From: DASRCB01 sp035653295
GTDB lineage: Bacteria > Acidobacteriota > Terriglobia > Bryobacterales > Bryobacteraceae
Reading direction: 5' to 3'
DNA length: 50,228 nt
Assembly: GCA_035653295.1 (NCBI GenBank)
Contig: DASRCB010000167.1
Location: forward strand, 1 to 50,228
Shown piece after piece: positions 34,541 through 43,257 of this stretch. The first letter of the stretch is position 1. Each line of letters begins with the position of its first letter. The position numbers and the translations under genes are program-made. Under the pieces are notes generated by a model. It did no database searches. It had not been told where the DNA came from and worked only from the letters and a program-made list of their open reading frames with translations.

Positions 34541-35596
34541 TCACGAAGCGAGGCGCTCGGGCCGGTGCGGGGACAGACGCGTGGGCGCAGTCTCGAGAAG
34601 CACGCCGCCATCCCTGACGCGGGCTCGCACCAGGCCGCCGGGCCGCACATCATCGGCGGCGACAAGGGCGGCCATGGGCTGGACTACGTGCCGGTACAGG
34701 GTGCGGCGCAGTTCACGCGCGCCGAACTCTTGGCTGCTGCCGCGCTCGAGCAGGAAGGAGCGCGTGCGAGCCGGAATCTCGAGTACAAACGCGCGCATGC
34801 CGAGCCGGCGGTCGATATGGTCCTGAACTTCGCCGATCAGCTGGTCCAGAATGCGCGCGAGGGCATCGCTCTTCAGCGGCTGGTACGTGATGACCGAGTC
34901 GATGCGATTGATGAACTCCGGGGAGAACCGCCGCCGTACTGCGTGGAGCGCGATCGCTTCGAGTTTTCTGGAGTGGTCCCGCGCGCCGCCGCCCGGGGAT
35001 TTAAAGCCGAAAGCGGGCTGCAACTCGCGCTGCATCGAACGCGCGCCGAGATTGCTGGTGAGAAAGATCAACGTGTTTTCGAAATTGACGGCGGTGTTGT
35101 CGCCGAGGTGCAGATTGCCGCGATCGCAGATGCCCAGCAACAGACGAGACACCGACGGCGCGGCCTTCTCGATCTCATCGAAGAGAACGACGGACAAGCC
35201 GCATTGGGGGGATGTTACCGATGCGAGTCGAGCCTGGGTAAGAATGGGCGGCGTCTCGCGATGTCCCAGGTACCCGGGAGGTGCGCCGATGAGCCTGGCG
35301 ACCTCATGCTCGGTTTGAAACTCGCCGCAATCCACCTTAATCAGATTCTTTGGGCTGCCGTGGAGCAGCTGGGCGACGGTTTCGACGGTGCGCGTCTTAC
35401 CTGTTCCCGTCGGCCCGAGAAGCAGAAAGACACCGGCCGGGCGGCCGTCCGGGGAAAGCCCCGCATTGTGAATCTCGATGAAGGAACTGATGCCGCGCAC
35501 CGCCGCGGGCTGTCCGTGCAGCATGCGGCTGAAGCGTTCCTCGAAATCGGGCTCCGTTCCACCCACCTTTGCTTTGTTATGAAGAATTGCCTTCAA
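34541..35596 (-). CDS. Single-module Clp/HSP100-type AAA+ ATPase
   Basis: A 351-residue protein equal to only the second AAA+ module of ClpA/ClpB: Walker A GPTGTGKT, pore loop GAPPGYLG, Walker B VVLFDEIEKA, sensor-1 LIFLTSNLGARS, RRRFSPEFINRID, and the small C-terminal domain FGARELRRTLYR. The N-domain, first AAA+ module and coiled-coil of ClpB are absent, and no IGF/L loop for ClpP binding was noticed. The start is a TTG at 35596 with AGGAGGG nine bases upstream, which also avoids overlap with wecB. It may act as a substrate-specific unfoldase or remodeller; the partner is unknown. Confidence 0.82.
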   Translation of the reverse strand: MKAILHNKAKVGGTEPDFEERFSRMLHGQPAAVRGISSFIEIHNAGLSPDGRPAGVFLLLGPTGTGKTRTVETVAQLLHGSPKNLIKVDCGEFQTEHEVARLIGAPPGYLGHRETPPILTQARLASVTSPQCGLSVVLFDEIEKAAPSVSRLLLGICDRGNLHLGDNTAVNFENTLIFLTSNLGARSMQRELQPAFGFKSPGGGARDHSRKLEAIALHAVRRRFSPEFINRIDSVITYQPLKSDALARILDQLIGEVQDHIDRRLGMRAFVLEIPARTRSFLLERGSSQEFGARELRRTLYRHVVQPMAALVAADDVRPGGLVRARVRDGGVLLETAPTRLSPHRPERLAS

Positions 35597-35678
35597 CGCC
35601 AGTGACCCTCCTGGAGAACACCATCCTCCCAGACCGTGCCGGACCGGGCAGTTTTCGGAGGGCGCTGAAAGGGCCTTT

Positions 35679-36818
35679 TCAGGCGGCGGTTGGCACACTT
35701 TTTGCGCTGAAGAATGAACGGATTACGCCCTCAATCCGCTCGCTGGCACGACCATCTCCGTAAGGGTTGTGAACGGCCGCCATACGCTGGTACGCAGGAA
35801 CGGAATCGAGCAGGCGGCGCGTCTCGGCAACGATGCGCGATGGCTCGGATCCCACCAGCCGGACGGCGCCCGCGGCGATTGCTTCGGGGCGCTCCGTTTT
35901 ATCGCGGAGCACCAGAACCGGCTTTCCCAGCGACGGGGCTTCCTCCTGAATTCCGCCGGAGTCGGTGAGGATCAGATACGTCCGGCGCATCAGGTCGACG
36001 AAGGGAACGTAATCGAGCGGCGGGAGCAGATGTACGGCGGGGGCTTTGGCGGCGAGCGCGCGGGCGTGCCGCTGCACCTCTGGATTGGGGTGCACCGGCC
36101 AGGCGATCTGAATGCGCGGATCGGCGGACAAGGTGGCGATGGCTGAGCAGATCTGGCCGAGCCGCGCGCCAAAATTCTCGCGCCGGTGCGCCGTGACCAG
36201 GACGAGATGGCGGCGCGAATCGAGCCACGGCCAGTGACCACCGGGGAGGCGGCCTGAAGCGATGCCGTCGCGAACGTGCAGGACGGCGTCAATCCCGGTA
36301 TTCCCGGTGACGTGGATGAAGGATGGGTGAACTCCTTCGGCGCGCAGATTGGCCGCCGCGCCTTCAGTCGCCGCGAAGTGCAGGTGCGAGAGGCGGCCGG
36401 CGAGCACGCGGTTCATCTCTTCCGGAAAAGGCTGCTTGCGGTCACCGGTGCGCAGGCCCGCCTCGACGTGCGCGATCGGCACATCAGCGTAAAAGGCCGC
36501 GAGCGCGCCGCAAAGCGTTGTCGTGGTATCACCCTGCACAACGACCATCGACGGGCGGCCGTCTCTCAGGACGGGCTCGAGGCCGGCCAGAATCCGTGAA
36601 CTCGATTGAAACAGGGTTTGCCCCGGAAGCATGCAGTCGAGGTCATAATCCGGCGTCACACTGAATGCGGCGAGCACCTGATCCAGCATCTGGCGATGCT
36701 GCGCGGTGACGCACACCCGGACGTCGAAGGTGTCAGGGAAGCGGCGGAGGTGCAGCAGGAGTGGGCACAATTTGATCGCCTCCGGGCGTGTCCCGAGCAC
36801 AAAAAGGACTCTGTGCAT
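35679..36818 (-). CDS. wecB: UDP-N-acetylglucosamine 2-epimerase (non-hydrolysing)
   Basis: A 379-residue enzyme that interconverts UDP-GlcNAc and UDP-ManNAc for surface polysaccharide synthesis. Signature stretches are LGTRPEAIKLCPL at the N-terminus, VVVQGDTTTTLCG, HVEAGLRTGDRKQPFPEEMN and TDSGGIQEEAPSLG. Length and order match the family. It lies upstream of the Clp-like gene on the same strand, 82 bases before the TTG start proposed for that gene, so co-transcription is possible though a functional link is not evident. No sugar-polymer gene cluster is adjacent. Confidence 0.94.
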   Translation of the reverse strand: MHRVLFVLGTRPEAIKLCPLLLHLRRFPDTFDVRVCVTAQHRQMLDQVLAAFSVTPDYDLDCMLPGQTLFQSSSRILAGLEPVLRDGRPSMVVVQGDTTTTLCGALAAFYADVPIAHVEAGLRTGDRKQPFPEEMNRVLAGRLSHLHFAATEGAAANLRAEGVHPSFIHVTGNTGIDAVLHVRDGIASGRLPGGHWPWLDSRRHLVLVTAHRRENFGARLGQICSAIATLSADPRIQIAWPVHPNPEVQRHARALAAKAPAVHLLPPLDYVPFVDLMRRTYLILTDSGGIQEEAPSLGKPVLVLRDKTERPEAIAAGAVRLVGSEPSRIVAETRRLLDSVPAYQRMAAVHNPYGDGRASERIEGVIRSFFSAKSVPTAA

Positions 36819-36924
36819 AAACGAGTAGTGGGGGGAGCGCCGCTGCGACTCTCAGGCGCTAAACTACTACGCTGGCTAAAGTTAGGGGGTACGCCGACCC
36901 GTGGGTCAGGTCTACTCCGACGCG

Positions 36925-37143
36925 CTACTTATGGCGATAGGTGATGCGGCCTTTGGTCAGGTCGTACGGCGAAAGCTCGAGAGTAACGCGGTCTCCGGCG
37001 AGGACACGGATGCGGTTACGGCGGAGTTTTCCGGCGAGGTGGGCCAGGACGGTGCGCTCCTGATCGAGCTGTACGCTGAAAAGGCCGCTGGGGAATTTTT
37101 CGACTACGGTGCCAGTGACTTCAATGCAATCTTCCTTGCTCAT
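36925..37143 (-). CDS. infA: Translation initiation factor IF-1
   Basis: A 72-residue S1/OB-fold protein with the IF-1 hallmarks: VVEKFPSGLFSVQLD, VLAHLAGKLRRNRIRVLAGDRV and LSPYDLTKGRITYRHK. It binds the ribosomal A site during initiation. GGAGGG stands just before the ATG. It is a single gene here rather than beside map, rpmJ or rpsM, where infA usually sits, so it may be a second copy. The genome outside the window would show this. Confidence 0.95.
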   Translation of the reverse strand: MSKEDCIEVTGTVVEKFPSGLFSVQLDQERTVLAHLAGKLRRNRIRVLAGDRVTLELSPYDLTKGRITYRHK

Positions 37144-37349
37144 TACCCTCCGAGAGAACGGGATGCGTTCAACCTGATGGTATCAGAAGCAGCGGCGCGC
37201 ACAGGTGGAAGTTACGCGTGCGGAGGATGCGTCAGCGGGACCGAGTGTGGCGCATGCGAATCTTGTCTGTTTCGATCGAATCCGGTGTAGAATTGATCCC
37301 TACCTGAAACCATTCCGCTGAGCGGCCGAATACCGCAAAGGAGACTGCC

Positions 37350-38912
37350 GTGCCTGTTCTGATCCGCAGGGATGTCTGGAAGTTATCGGCCATTTCAACC
37401 TGGGAGCCCACTCTTCTTTGGTACGCCAAAGCTGTTGGCGAAATGAGCACCCGGCCCGCAACGGACCCAACCAGCTGGCGGTTTCAGGCAGGGGTGCACG
37501 GATACAGCAAGAGCACCGACCCGTTTGCGGCTGCAGGCCCGATTCCGAAGAAGGCCGTAACCGATAAGTTCTGGACCCAATGCCAGCACGGATCCTGGTT
37601 TTTTCTTCCCTGGCACCGGATGTACCTGGGTTTTTTCGAGCAGATCGTTCGCGCCGCGGTGGTGAAGCTTGGCGGGCCCGCCGATTGGACTCTGCCTTAC
37701 TGGAACTACAGTGACACCAGCAATCCCAAGGCGAGGATTCTGCCGCCGGCCTTTCGTGAGCCGAAATTGCCAGATGGTTCGCCGAACCCGCTTTTCGTCA
37801 TGAGCGGAGTTAATATTCTGCGTGCTCCGGCAATCAACGGCGGTAATGCCGCGGCAATTCCCGACAGGGATGTGGATATCAGCGGGTGCCTCGGCAAAAC
37901 CTTCTTCTCGCCGAGCACCGACATCACAGTGGGCGATCTCGGCTTCGGCGGGCCGGCCACGGCCGCCAACCACGACGGCCACTTCTTTGGGGTGCGTTCA
38001 GTGGAAAGCGGCCCGCACAACGCAATCCATATGGACGTTGGAGGAGACCAGACGCTGGGATGGATGACCGACCCCGATACGGCCGCCCTCGACCCAATCT
38101 TCTGGCTGCACCACGCCAACATCGACCGGCTCTGGGCCGTTTGGAGTCGAATGTCCACGTCGCACACTGATCCGAGCGTTCCGGTGAACGTCGCCGGCCG
38201 CGGGATCACATGGGGGACGTCCATAAAATTCAGCTTTCACGACGCCACCGGGAAAAAGGTCACCATGACGCCCAGCAAGGTGACGGACACCCGGACACCG
38301 TTCAATTACGATTACGACGACACGGCCAGCCCGCTGCCTATGGCGAAGCCGGCGAAAGCAACTGCTGCTGTAATGAATCAAGCGATGTCGGCGCAGCGTC
38401 CGGAAATGATCGGGGCCAGCGGAAAGAAGCTGACTCTGACCGGATCGCCGCAATCGGCGGCTATCGCAATACAGACGCCAACGGGTCCCGCGAAAGCGAA
38501 AGCGGCAAAGGCCGGCAAGGCTCCCAAAGCTGCCGCGGCGGCGGTCCAGCCGGTACCCGAAGGCAGGACCTATCTCCACGTTGAGAACGTGACATCCAGG
38601 ACAGCTCACAACACGTACGAAGTGTACGTGAACCTTCCCGAGAATGCTGATGCTGCCGCGTACAAGGAACACTACGCCGGCGCCCTGCATCTTTTCGGTA
38701 TCGCCAGGGCGAGCACGCGGTCGGCGCGCAGCGCGGGAAACGGACTTAGTTTCTCCATGGACATCACCGAACTTGTCGACAGGCTGAGGCAGGAGAATGC
38801 CTGGGATGACAAGAACGTGCGGGTCACGTTCCTGCCCCGTGCCGGAGTCGAGGGCGCCGCCGCCGAGCACGAGCCCATCCGGATCGGACGGATCAGCATC
38901 TACCGGGCGTGA
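37350..38912 (+). CDS. Tyrosinase (type-3 copper oxidase)
   Basis: A 520-residue protein with both copper sites: CuA His50, His80 and His89 (QCQHGSWFFLPWHRMYLGFF) and CuB His223, His227 and His255 (GPHNAIHMDVGG, DPIFWLHHANIDRLW). Cys78, two residues before His80, is placed for the Cys-x-His thioether seen in fungal-type tyrosinases. It oxidises phenols to quinones, as in melanin formation. Beyond ~265 come an Ala/Lys-rich linker and a beta-sandwich end like polyphenol-oxidase C-terminal domains. There is no signal peptide. It starts with GTG at 37350 after AGGAGA. A TTGTCT/TAGAAT pair (37263-37293, 19-base spacing) is a weak promoter candidate. The next gene follows after 7 bases. Confidence 0.93.
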   Translation: MPVLIRRDVWKLSAISTWEPTLLWYAKAVGEMSTRPATDPTSWRFQAGVHGYSKSTDPFAAAGPIPKKAVTDKFWTQCQHGSWFFLPWHRMYLGFFEQIVRAAVVKLGGPADWTLPYWNYSDTSNPKARILPPAFREPKLPDGSPNPLFVMSGVNILRAPAINGGNAAAIPDRDVDISGCLGKTFFSPSTDITVGDLGFGGPATAANHDGHFFGVRSVESGPHNAIHMDVGGDQTLGWMTDPDTAALDPIFWLHHANIDRLWAVWSRMSTSHTDPSVPVNVAGRGITWGTSIKFSFHDATGKKVTMTPSKVTDTRTPFNYDYDDTASPLPMAKPAKATAAVMNQAMSAQRPEMIGASGKKLTLTGSPQSAAIAIQTPTGPAKAKAAKAGKAPKAAAAAVQPVPEGRTYLHVENVTSRTAHNTYEVYVNLPENADAAAYKEHYAGALHLFGIARASTRSARSAGNGLSFSMDITELVDRLRQENAWDDKNVRVTFLPRAGVEGAAAEHEPIRIGRISIYRA

Positions 38913-38919
38913 GACGGAA

Positions 38920-39627
38920 GTGACGCTGCAAGCATTTCGGGCCGACGCTATCGATCACCTTCGCTGGCGTCTTCCCGAGATTTCGATGCTGGCCGCCAGC
39001 ATGGCTGCATGGCTCGCTCTGGCAGCGCGCGCCGGCGTGCACATGCACAGCGCCGGAGCGGCGGCCAACTGGCGCCACTGGATGCTGATGGTGGCGGCGA
39101 TGATGCTGCCCCTGCAGGTAGATAAGATCCGGCTCACTGCGGAGCGAAGCCTTTGGTCACGGCGGCATCGCGCTGCTTTGGAGTACCTGGTCGGGTATCT
39201 GAGCGTTTGGGCAGCGCTGGGCGCGCCGCTCTCGCTGGCGTTTACACTGTTGCACATCGGGCACCGTGTCGACTGGCGGCTCGGCACGGCGATGGGGTTG
39301 GTTATCACCGCCGCCTGGCTAGTCTCGCCATGGAAGCGAGTGGCGGCTCGCATGTGTCACAGGACAGCGCCGCTCTCGGCTGCCGGCTGGGAAGCCGACC
39401 GCGACTGCATCTGCTTCGGCTGGCTATCGGGTTCCACATGTGCCCTGAACTGCTGGCCACTGATGCTGGTCTGCTGGCTCTCCAGTCACAGCTTCATTGC
39501 CATGCTGTTCAGCTTCGTACTGAGCTGGATCGACCGCCATTTCCCGCCTGATTACGCGAGGAATGCCGCCGCGGTTGTCGTTCTGGCCCTGTCCTTCGGA
39601 TTGGCCGGCGTATTCTTCCAAAATTAA
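38920..39627 (+). CDS. DUF2182-like metal-binding-type membrane protein
   Basis: A 235-residue polytopic protein with about six hydrophobic segments. It carries a cysteine-rich stretch DCICFGWLSGSTCALNCW and many Met/His residues near the membrane (MHSAGAAANWRHWMLMVAAMM). This is the pattern of DUF2182, annotated as predicted metal-binding integral membrane proteins. The GTG at 38920 begins only 7 bases after the tyrosinase stop; translation of the frame upstream of it is a shadow. Tight coupling to a copper oxidase suggests a role in copper supply or maturation. This is inference. Confidence 0.72.
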   Translation: MTLQAFRADAIDHLRWRLPEISMLAASMAAWLALAARAGVHMHSAGAAANWRHWMLMVAAMMLPLQVDKIRLTAERSLWSRRHRAALEYLVGYLSVWAALGAPLSLAFTLLHIGHRVDWRLGTAMGLVITAAWLVSPWKRVAARMCHRTAPLSAAGWEADRDCICFGWLSGSTCALNCWPLMLVCWLSSHSFIAMLFSFVLSWIDRHFPPDYARNAAAVVVLALSFGLAGVFFQN

Positions 39628-39745
39628 CCGGGCAGATTGTTATGACCCGGCGTAAACCTGACGAGCCGTCTCGCCACGTTATCGACGGCGGCTTGTTTGA
39701 AGTCGCGGTTAATCTCCACGGCTGATTCTGCCGATCTGCGGAGTG

Positions 39746-40849
39746 ATGAGGCGCGGCATGCGCTGGCTTCCGATCGCTGCGGGAGTGGTGTTTCTGCTCT
39801 CGCTGGCGTGGCTGGAACGTGGGCGAGCGCTCACCGGGCAAAACGATTTCGCGCAGCTCTATGCAGCGGCGAGGCTGGCGGGTACGCCGGACCTGTATTC
39901 ACGCGCCGCAAATCTCGCCGCCATCCAGGCCATTCACGGGTTCACCATGGAGAGCGTCGTGTATACGCGGCCACCGTTCTATGCCGCGCTCCTCAAACCC
40001 CTGGCGTCCCTGCCATATCTTTCGGCATACGCGCTGTTCTCATTGGCCACGCTGTCGGCGCTGATCTGGTTTTTCGTGCGGTTCGGCCGGGAGTGCCCTT
40101 CCCTGCCATTTTTCGCGGCTATGAGCATTCCCGCTGCGGCGGCGCTGTGCGACGGGCAGGACACGCCGTTCCTGCTGGCCATCGTTGGCGCAACAGTGCT
40201 GCTGATGCGACGGTCGCGGTTGTTCGCGGCGGGACTGGTGCTTTCGTTGTGCGCGATCAAGTTCCACCTGTTCCTGTTCGTGCCGCTTGCGCTCCTTTTG
40301 AAGAGGCAATGGCGCGTTCTGGCCGGGGGCATCCTGGGAACCGCGTTGCTGAGCCTGCTCGGTGTTGTCGTCAACGGCCCCGATTCGCTGCGGCGCTACG
40401 TTCAGGTGCTGCGCGATCCATGGATTAATCCCAGTGCGGCAACGATGCCCAACCTGCACGGGCTGGTTGCGGTGCTGCACGGAGATATGCGGCTGGAGCT
40501 GGCGCTCGCGGGGCTGGTTCTGCTCGCGTTTTTGTGGCTGGCACAGCGAACCGGCGACCTCGAGTTACTGCTGGCAGCGAGTGTGGTCTGCGGTCTGCTG
40601 GTCAGTTTTCATTCCGGTATCGCGGACGACGTGCTTTTGTTCGCGGTCTTTGTGGCCGTGATTGGACGGTCGGTGAACGTGCCGCTGCGAGCGGCGGCGG
40701 CGCTGATTCTCACGCCTGTTCCGTATTTCCTGGTTCTGGGTGGCGCGCCGTGGAGCGCGTTGTTCGTGGTCGGGCTGCTCGCGCTGCTGGCGACGTTCTG
40801 TATTTCGCTGTGGCCGGTCGGGCTGGAGGCGGCGCCCGATGGCATCTAG
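39746..40849 (+). CDS. Polytopic glycosyltransferase, GT87/DUF2029 type
   Basis: A 367-residue membrane protein with about ten hydrophobic helices. It has an early acidic motif after helix 1 (GQNDFAQLYAAARLAG) and the loop VYTRPPFYAALLKPLASLPY, typical of the mannosyltransferase-like GT87 family, which uses polyprenyl-phosphate sugars outside the membrane. The ATG at 39746 follows GGAG. Its stop overlaps a possible early start of the next membrane transferase. It is similar in layout to the protein encoded at 42044-43192, so the two are probably paralogues. The acceptor is unknown. Confidence 0.8.
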   Translation: MRRGMRWLPIAAGVVFLLSLAWLERGRALTGQNDFAQLYAAARLAGTPDLYSRAANLAAIQAIHGFTMESVVYTRPPFYAALLKPLASLPYLSAYALFSLATLSALIWFFVRFGRECPSLPFFAAMSIPAAAALCDGQDTPFLLAIVGATVLLMRRSRLFAAGLVLSLCAIKFHLFLFVPLALLLKRQWRVLAGGILGTALLSLLGVVVNGPDSLRRYVQVLRDPWINPSAATMPNLHGLVAVLHGDMRLELALAGLVLLAFLWLAQRTGDLELLLAASVVCGLLVSFHSGIADDVLLFAVFVAVIGRSVNVPLRAAAALILTPVPYFLVLGGAPWSALFVVGLLALLATFCISLWPVGLEAAPDGI

Positions 40850-40858
40850 CAGCTTCGT

Positions 40859-40905
40859 GGCGGGCGAAACCGCCTGCCCCACGCCGGCGAAACCGGCTGC
40901 CCTGC
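40859..40905. repeat. REP-like double hairpin with GAAA loops
   Basis: Two consecutive hairpins, gcgg..gcgaaa..ccgc (40860-40873) and gccgg-cgaaa-ccggc (40883-40897), separated by a tgcccca-type spacer. They lie between two membrane glycosyltransferase genes. The layout (two stems with tgcccc between or after) recalls the elements at 9699 and 9811, though the sequence differs. Confidence 0.6.
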
Positions 40906-40931
40906 AAACCCCGAAGAGGCGGCTGCTGGAC

Positions 40932-42071
40932 ATGTGGATCGGGCTGCGCATCTTCACGGTCGCATTCGCCATCCTGTGCGCCACCATTCGGCCGCTTACT
41001 CCGCGCGAAGCGGCGATCCGCATGTGGCCGCCCTCCGCGCCGTGGCTCGCCTGGTTCGAACGCGTGGTGTTTGCGCCGTGGGAGCGCTGGGACGCGAAAC
41101 TTTACGTGCGCATCGTGGCGAGCGGTTATCGGGGGGACGATTTCAGCACTACCTTTCATCCCCTGCTTCCATGGCTGGCGCGTCCTCTGACCGCGATTGT
41201 CGGGCAGCCAATCGTGGCGCTCTGGATTGTCGCCTCGGTCTTCAGCGCGCTGGCGGTGCTGGCGATTTACGATCTGGCCCGCCTGGACCTGAGTGAGGAA
41301 CAATCGGAGCTGGCATGCCGCCTGTTTTTGGCGTTTCCACTGGCGGCCATCCTATTCTTCCCATACACTGAATCGCTCTGGATCGCGTGCGCCGCGGTGT
41401 GCCTGCTGAGCGCAAGGCGAGGCCAGTGGTGGCTGGCCGGGATCGCCGCGGGCGCGGCAACGCTCACGCGCCAGCAGGGCCTGTTCCTGATCGTACCCAT
41501 GGCCTGGGAGCTCGCGCGGGCGTGGAACCGCAACTGGCGCGCATGGGTTGCCGTCGCCATGGCGCCTGCCGCCTACGGCGGATGGATTCTGTATCGCGGG
41601 TTCGGCCTGGGTCAGGCGCTGCACCCGGATTTCTCCAGCGTGCATGGGCTGCTGTACACAACGGTGCTGTCGCCGGATGCCTCGAAAGTCGTGCCGGTTC
41701 AGGCGATGCTGTGGCCCACGGATGCGCTGTGGCGAGCCATCAGCCTGGTGCTGAAGGCGCCCACGATGAATAATGTCGTCGATCTCTCGCTCGCGGGTAT
41801 GTTCCTGATAATGACGGCGCTGGCGTGGGGCCATCTGCGCCCGAGTTATCGCGCATTCGTTGTGGCCATCGTGCTGGCAAGCTTCGCCTACTACACCGGA
41901 CCGGAAAAACCGTACATGGGGCTGCCACGGCATCTGCTGCTGGCATTTCCAGTTTTCATCGGCGCAGCTCCGGTGTTCGCTCCCGGCAAGCGAAGGCATG
42001 TCGCCGCGCTGTTCTTTCCCTGTTTAATATTCCTCGTTGTGGCTTACGTGCTCGAAGCCTGGGTGCCCTGA
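40932..42071 (+). CDS. Polytopic mannosyltransferase-like protein (PIG-V type)
   Basis: About 379 residues with many hydrophobic helices. Family-type motifs are WERWDAKLYVRIVASGY near the start (the acidic motif), FFPYTESLWIACAAVCLLSARR, and TLTRQQGLFLIVPMAW. These match the PIG-V/GPI-mannosyltransferase-2-like group, which in bacteria adds a sugar from a lipid-phosphate donor. The ATG at 40932 is preferred; an ATG at 40839, overlapping the previous stop, would translate the double-hairpin repeat. Its last 28 bases overlap the 3' end of the next, opposite-strand gene. With its neighbours it likely glycosylates an envelope component. Confidence 0.78.
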   Translation: MWIGLRIFTVAFAILCATIRPLTPREAAIRMWPPSAPWLAWFERVVFAPWERWDAKLYVRIVASGYRGDDFSTTFHPLLPWLARPLTAIVGQPIVALWIVASVFSALAVLAIYDLARLDLSEEQSELACRLFLAFPLAAILFFPYTESLWIACAAVCLLSARRGQWWLAGIAAGAATLTRQQGLFLIVPMAWELARAWNRNWRAWVAVAMAPAAYGGWILYRGFGLGQALHPDFSSVHGLLYTTVLSPDASKVVPVQAMLWPTDALWRAISLVLKAPTMNNVVDLSLAGMFLIMTALAWGHLRPSYRAFVVAIVLASFAYYTGPEKPYMGLPRHLLLAFPVFIGAAPVFAPGKRRHVAALFFPCLIFLVVAYVLEAWVP

Positions 42072-43192
42072 GGGGCGAGCGCAACCGCGGCGGGTCTGGC
42101 CCTCCACACGGGCTCCCCTGCCATCGCGAGCAGGAACACAAGCACTACCAGCGCCGGCGCGACGGTCCACGGCGAATCCAGCAACTGGAGCAACCATGGG
42201 ACGGGAGTGAAGAACAGCAGCGCGGCGGCGCGTACGGCCACATGGCGCGAACTAAAGTACGCCAGCCATGCAGGCAGAATGGCCCAGGCGGCGTCGTAAG
42301 GGATGGTATGCGGTGCGATCACCATCGCCCCGATTACCGCCGCGGCGAGCGCGCGCCACCACGGCCCCGCGGCCATCGCAAGAACGGCCGCGACGACAGC
42401 AACAACCAGCAGCATTGCCCCGGCAAATGCCGAATGGCTACCGAAGTTGCGTAGGATGCTCGCGGTGTTCAGCATCCGCTCCGGATGCGGAGACAGATAG
42501 GCCTGACGGTCGCGCAGGAAGTGGATATAAGTAAGGACGCCCGTGCGGCCGGCGAGCGCGCAGGAGAGGAGCACTTCGGACGCAGCGGTTAGTGCAAAAC
42601 CGGCCAGCACGCGCCATCGCCTTTGCAGCATCATGGCCAGCGGTAAAAGGAACGCGAGGTGCGGTTTCAACAGCACGAGGCCGAACACCAGTCCGCCGGC
42701 AAACGCGCGTCCGCGCTCGTCCAGCCACCATCCCACGACCAGGACACCCAGCCAGAAGACTGCGTCCTGTCCAAAGGCCGCACTGAACACGGTCAACGGA
42801 AAGAGGGCCGCCAGGGGGAGAGCGTCGGGACCGAAGCGGCGCGCCGCCCACCAGCAGCAAGCACACAGGATCAGCATCTGAAGTGCAATCCATACGGCGA
42901 ATGCGCCGCGGAACGGCAGCAGCGCCAAAGGCGCAAGAAGCGCAGCATAGACGTCCGGCCGGACAAAGTACGTATACCCCGCCCTTGCCGGTACGATCGC
43001 CTTCTCGATCGCGATCTGCCGCGCGGGATCGTGCAGGTGGTGGAAGTCGCCGTCGCGCGCGATCGCTGCGCCGGTGTAGAAGGCGGCGAAATCCCCCTGT
43101 TCCGCGCTGAAGCTCACTGACAACATGCCCCAGCACGCGAGCAGCGTGGCGGCAATGGCTGCGTTTACCCACAACCTGCGCGAGGCTCCCAC
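42044..43192 (-). CDS. Polytopic glycosyltransferase, GT87/DUF2029 type (second copy)
   Basis: A 382-residue polytopic protein with the same plan as the gene at 39746: an acidic motif after helix 1 (GDFAAFYTGAAIARDG), YFVRPDVYAALLAPLALLPF, GQDAVFWLGVLVVG and LLKPHLAFLLPLAM. It is predicted to transfer a sugar, perhaps mannose, from a polyprenyl-phosphate donor at the outer face of the inner membrane. It is in the opposite orientation to the first copy and converges with a 28-base overlap on the PIG-V-like gene. It is divergent from the alpha-amylase gene across 65 bases. Confidence 0.8.
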   Translation of the reverse strand: MGASRRLWVNAAIAATLLACWGMLSVSFSAEQGDFAAFYTGAAIARDGDFHHLHDPARQIAIEKAIVPARAGYTYFVRPDVYAALLAPLALLPFRGAFAVWIALQMLILCACCWWAARRFGPDALPLAALFPLTVFSAAFGQDAVFWLGVLVVGWWLDERGRAFAGGLVFGLVLLKPHLAFLLPLAMMLQRRWRVLAGFALTAASEVLLSCALAGRTGVLTYIHFLRDRQAYLSPHPERMLNTASILRNFGSHSAFAGAMLLVVAVVAAVLAMAAGPWWRALAAAVIGAMVIAPHTIPYDAAWAILPAWLAYFSSRHVAVRAAALLFFTPVPWLLQLLDSPWTVAPALVVLVFLLAMAGEPVWRARPAAVALAPQGTQASST

Positions 43193-43257
43193 ACATCAGT
43201 CATCGGCCTGCGCGAGACGCGCCATTAGGCGCCTTATGGGCGCTAGAATGGCGAGCG

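Noticed and set aside
36897..36908. A terminator hairpin (gaccc-gt-gggtc) after infA
   Set aside because: It has only 5 bp with a 2-base loop, which is sterically poor, and no T-tract.
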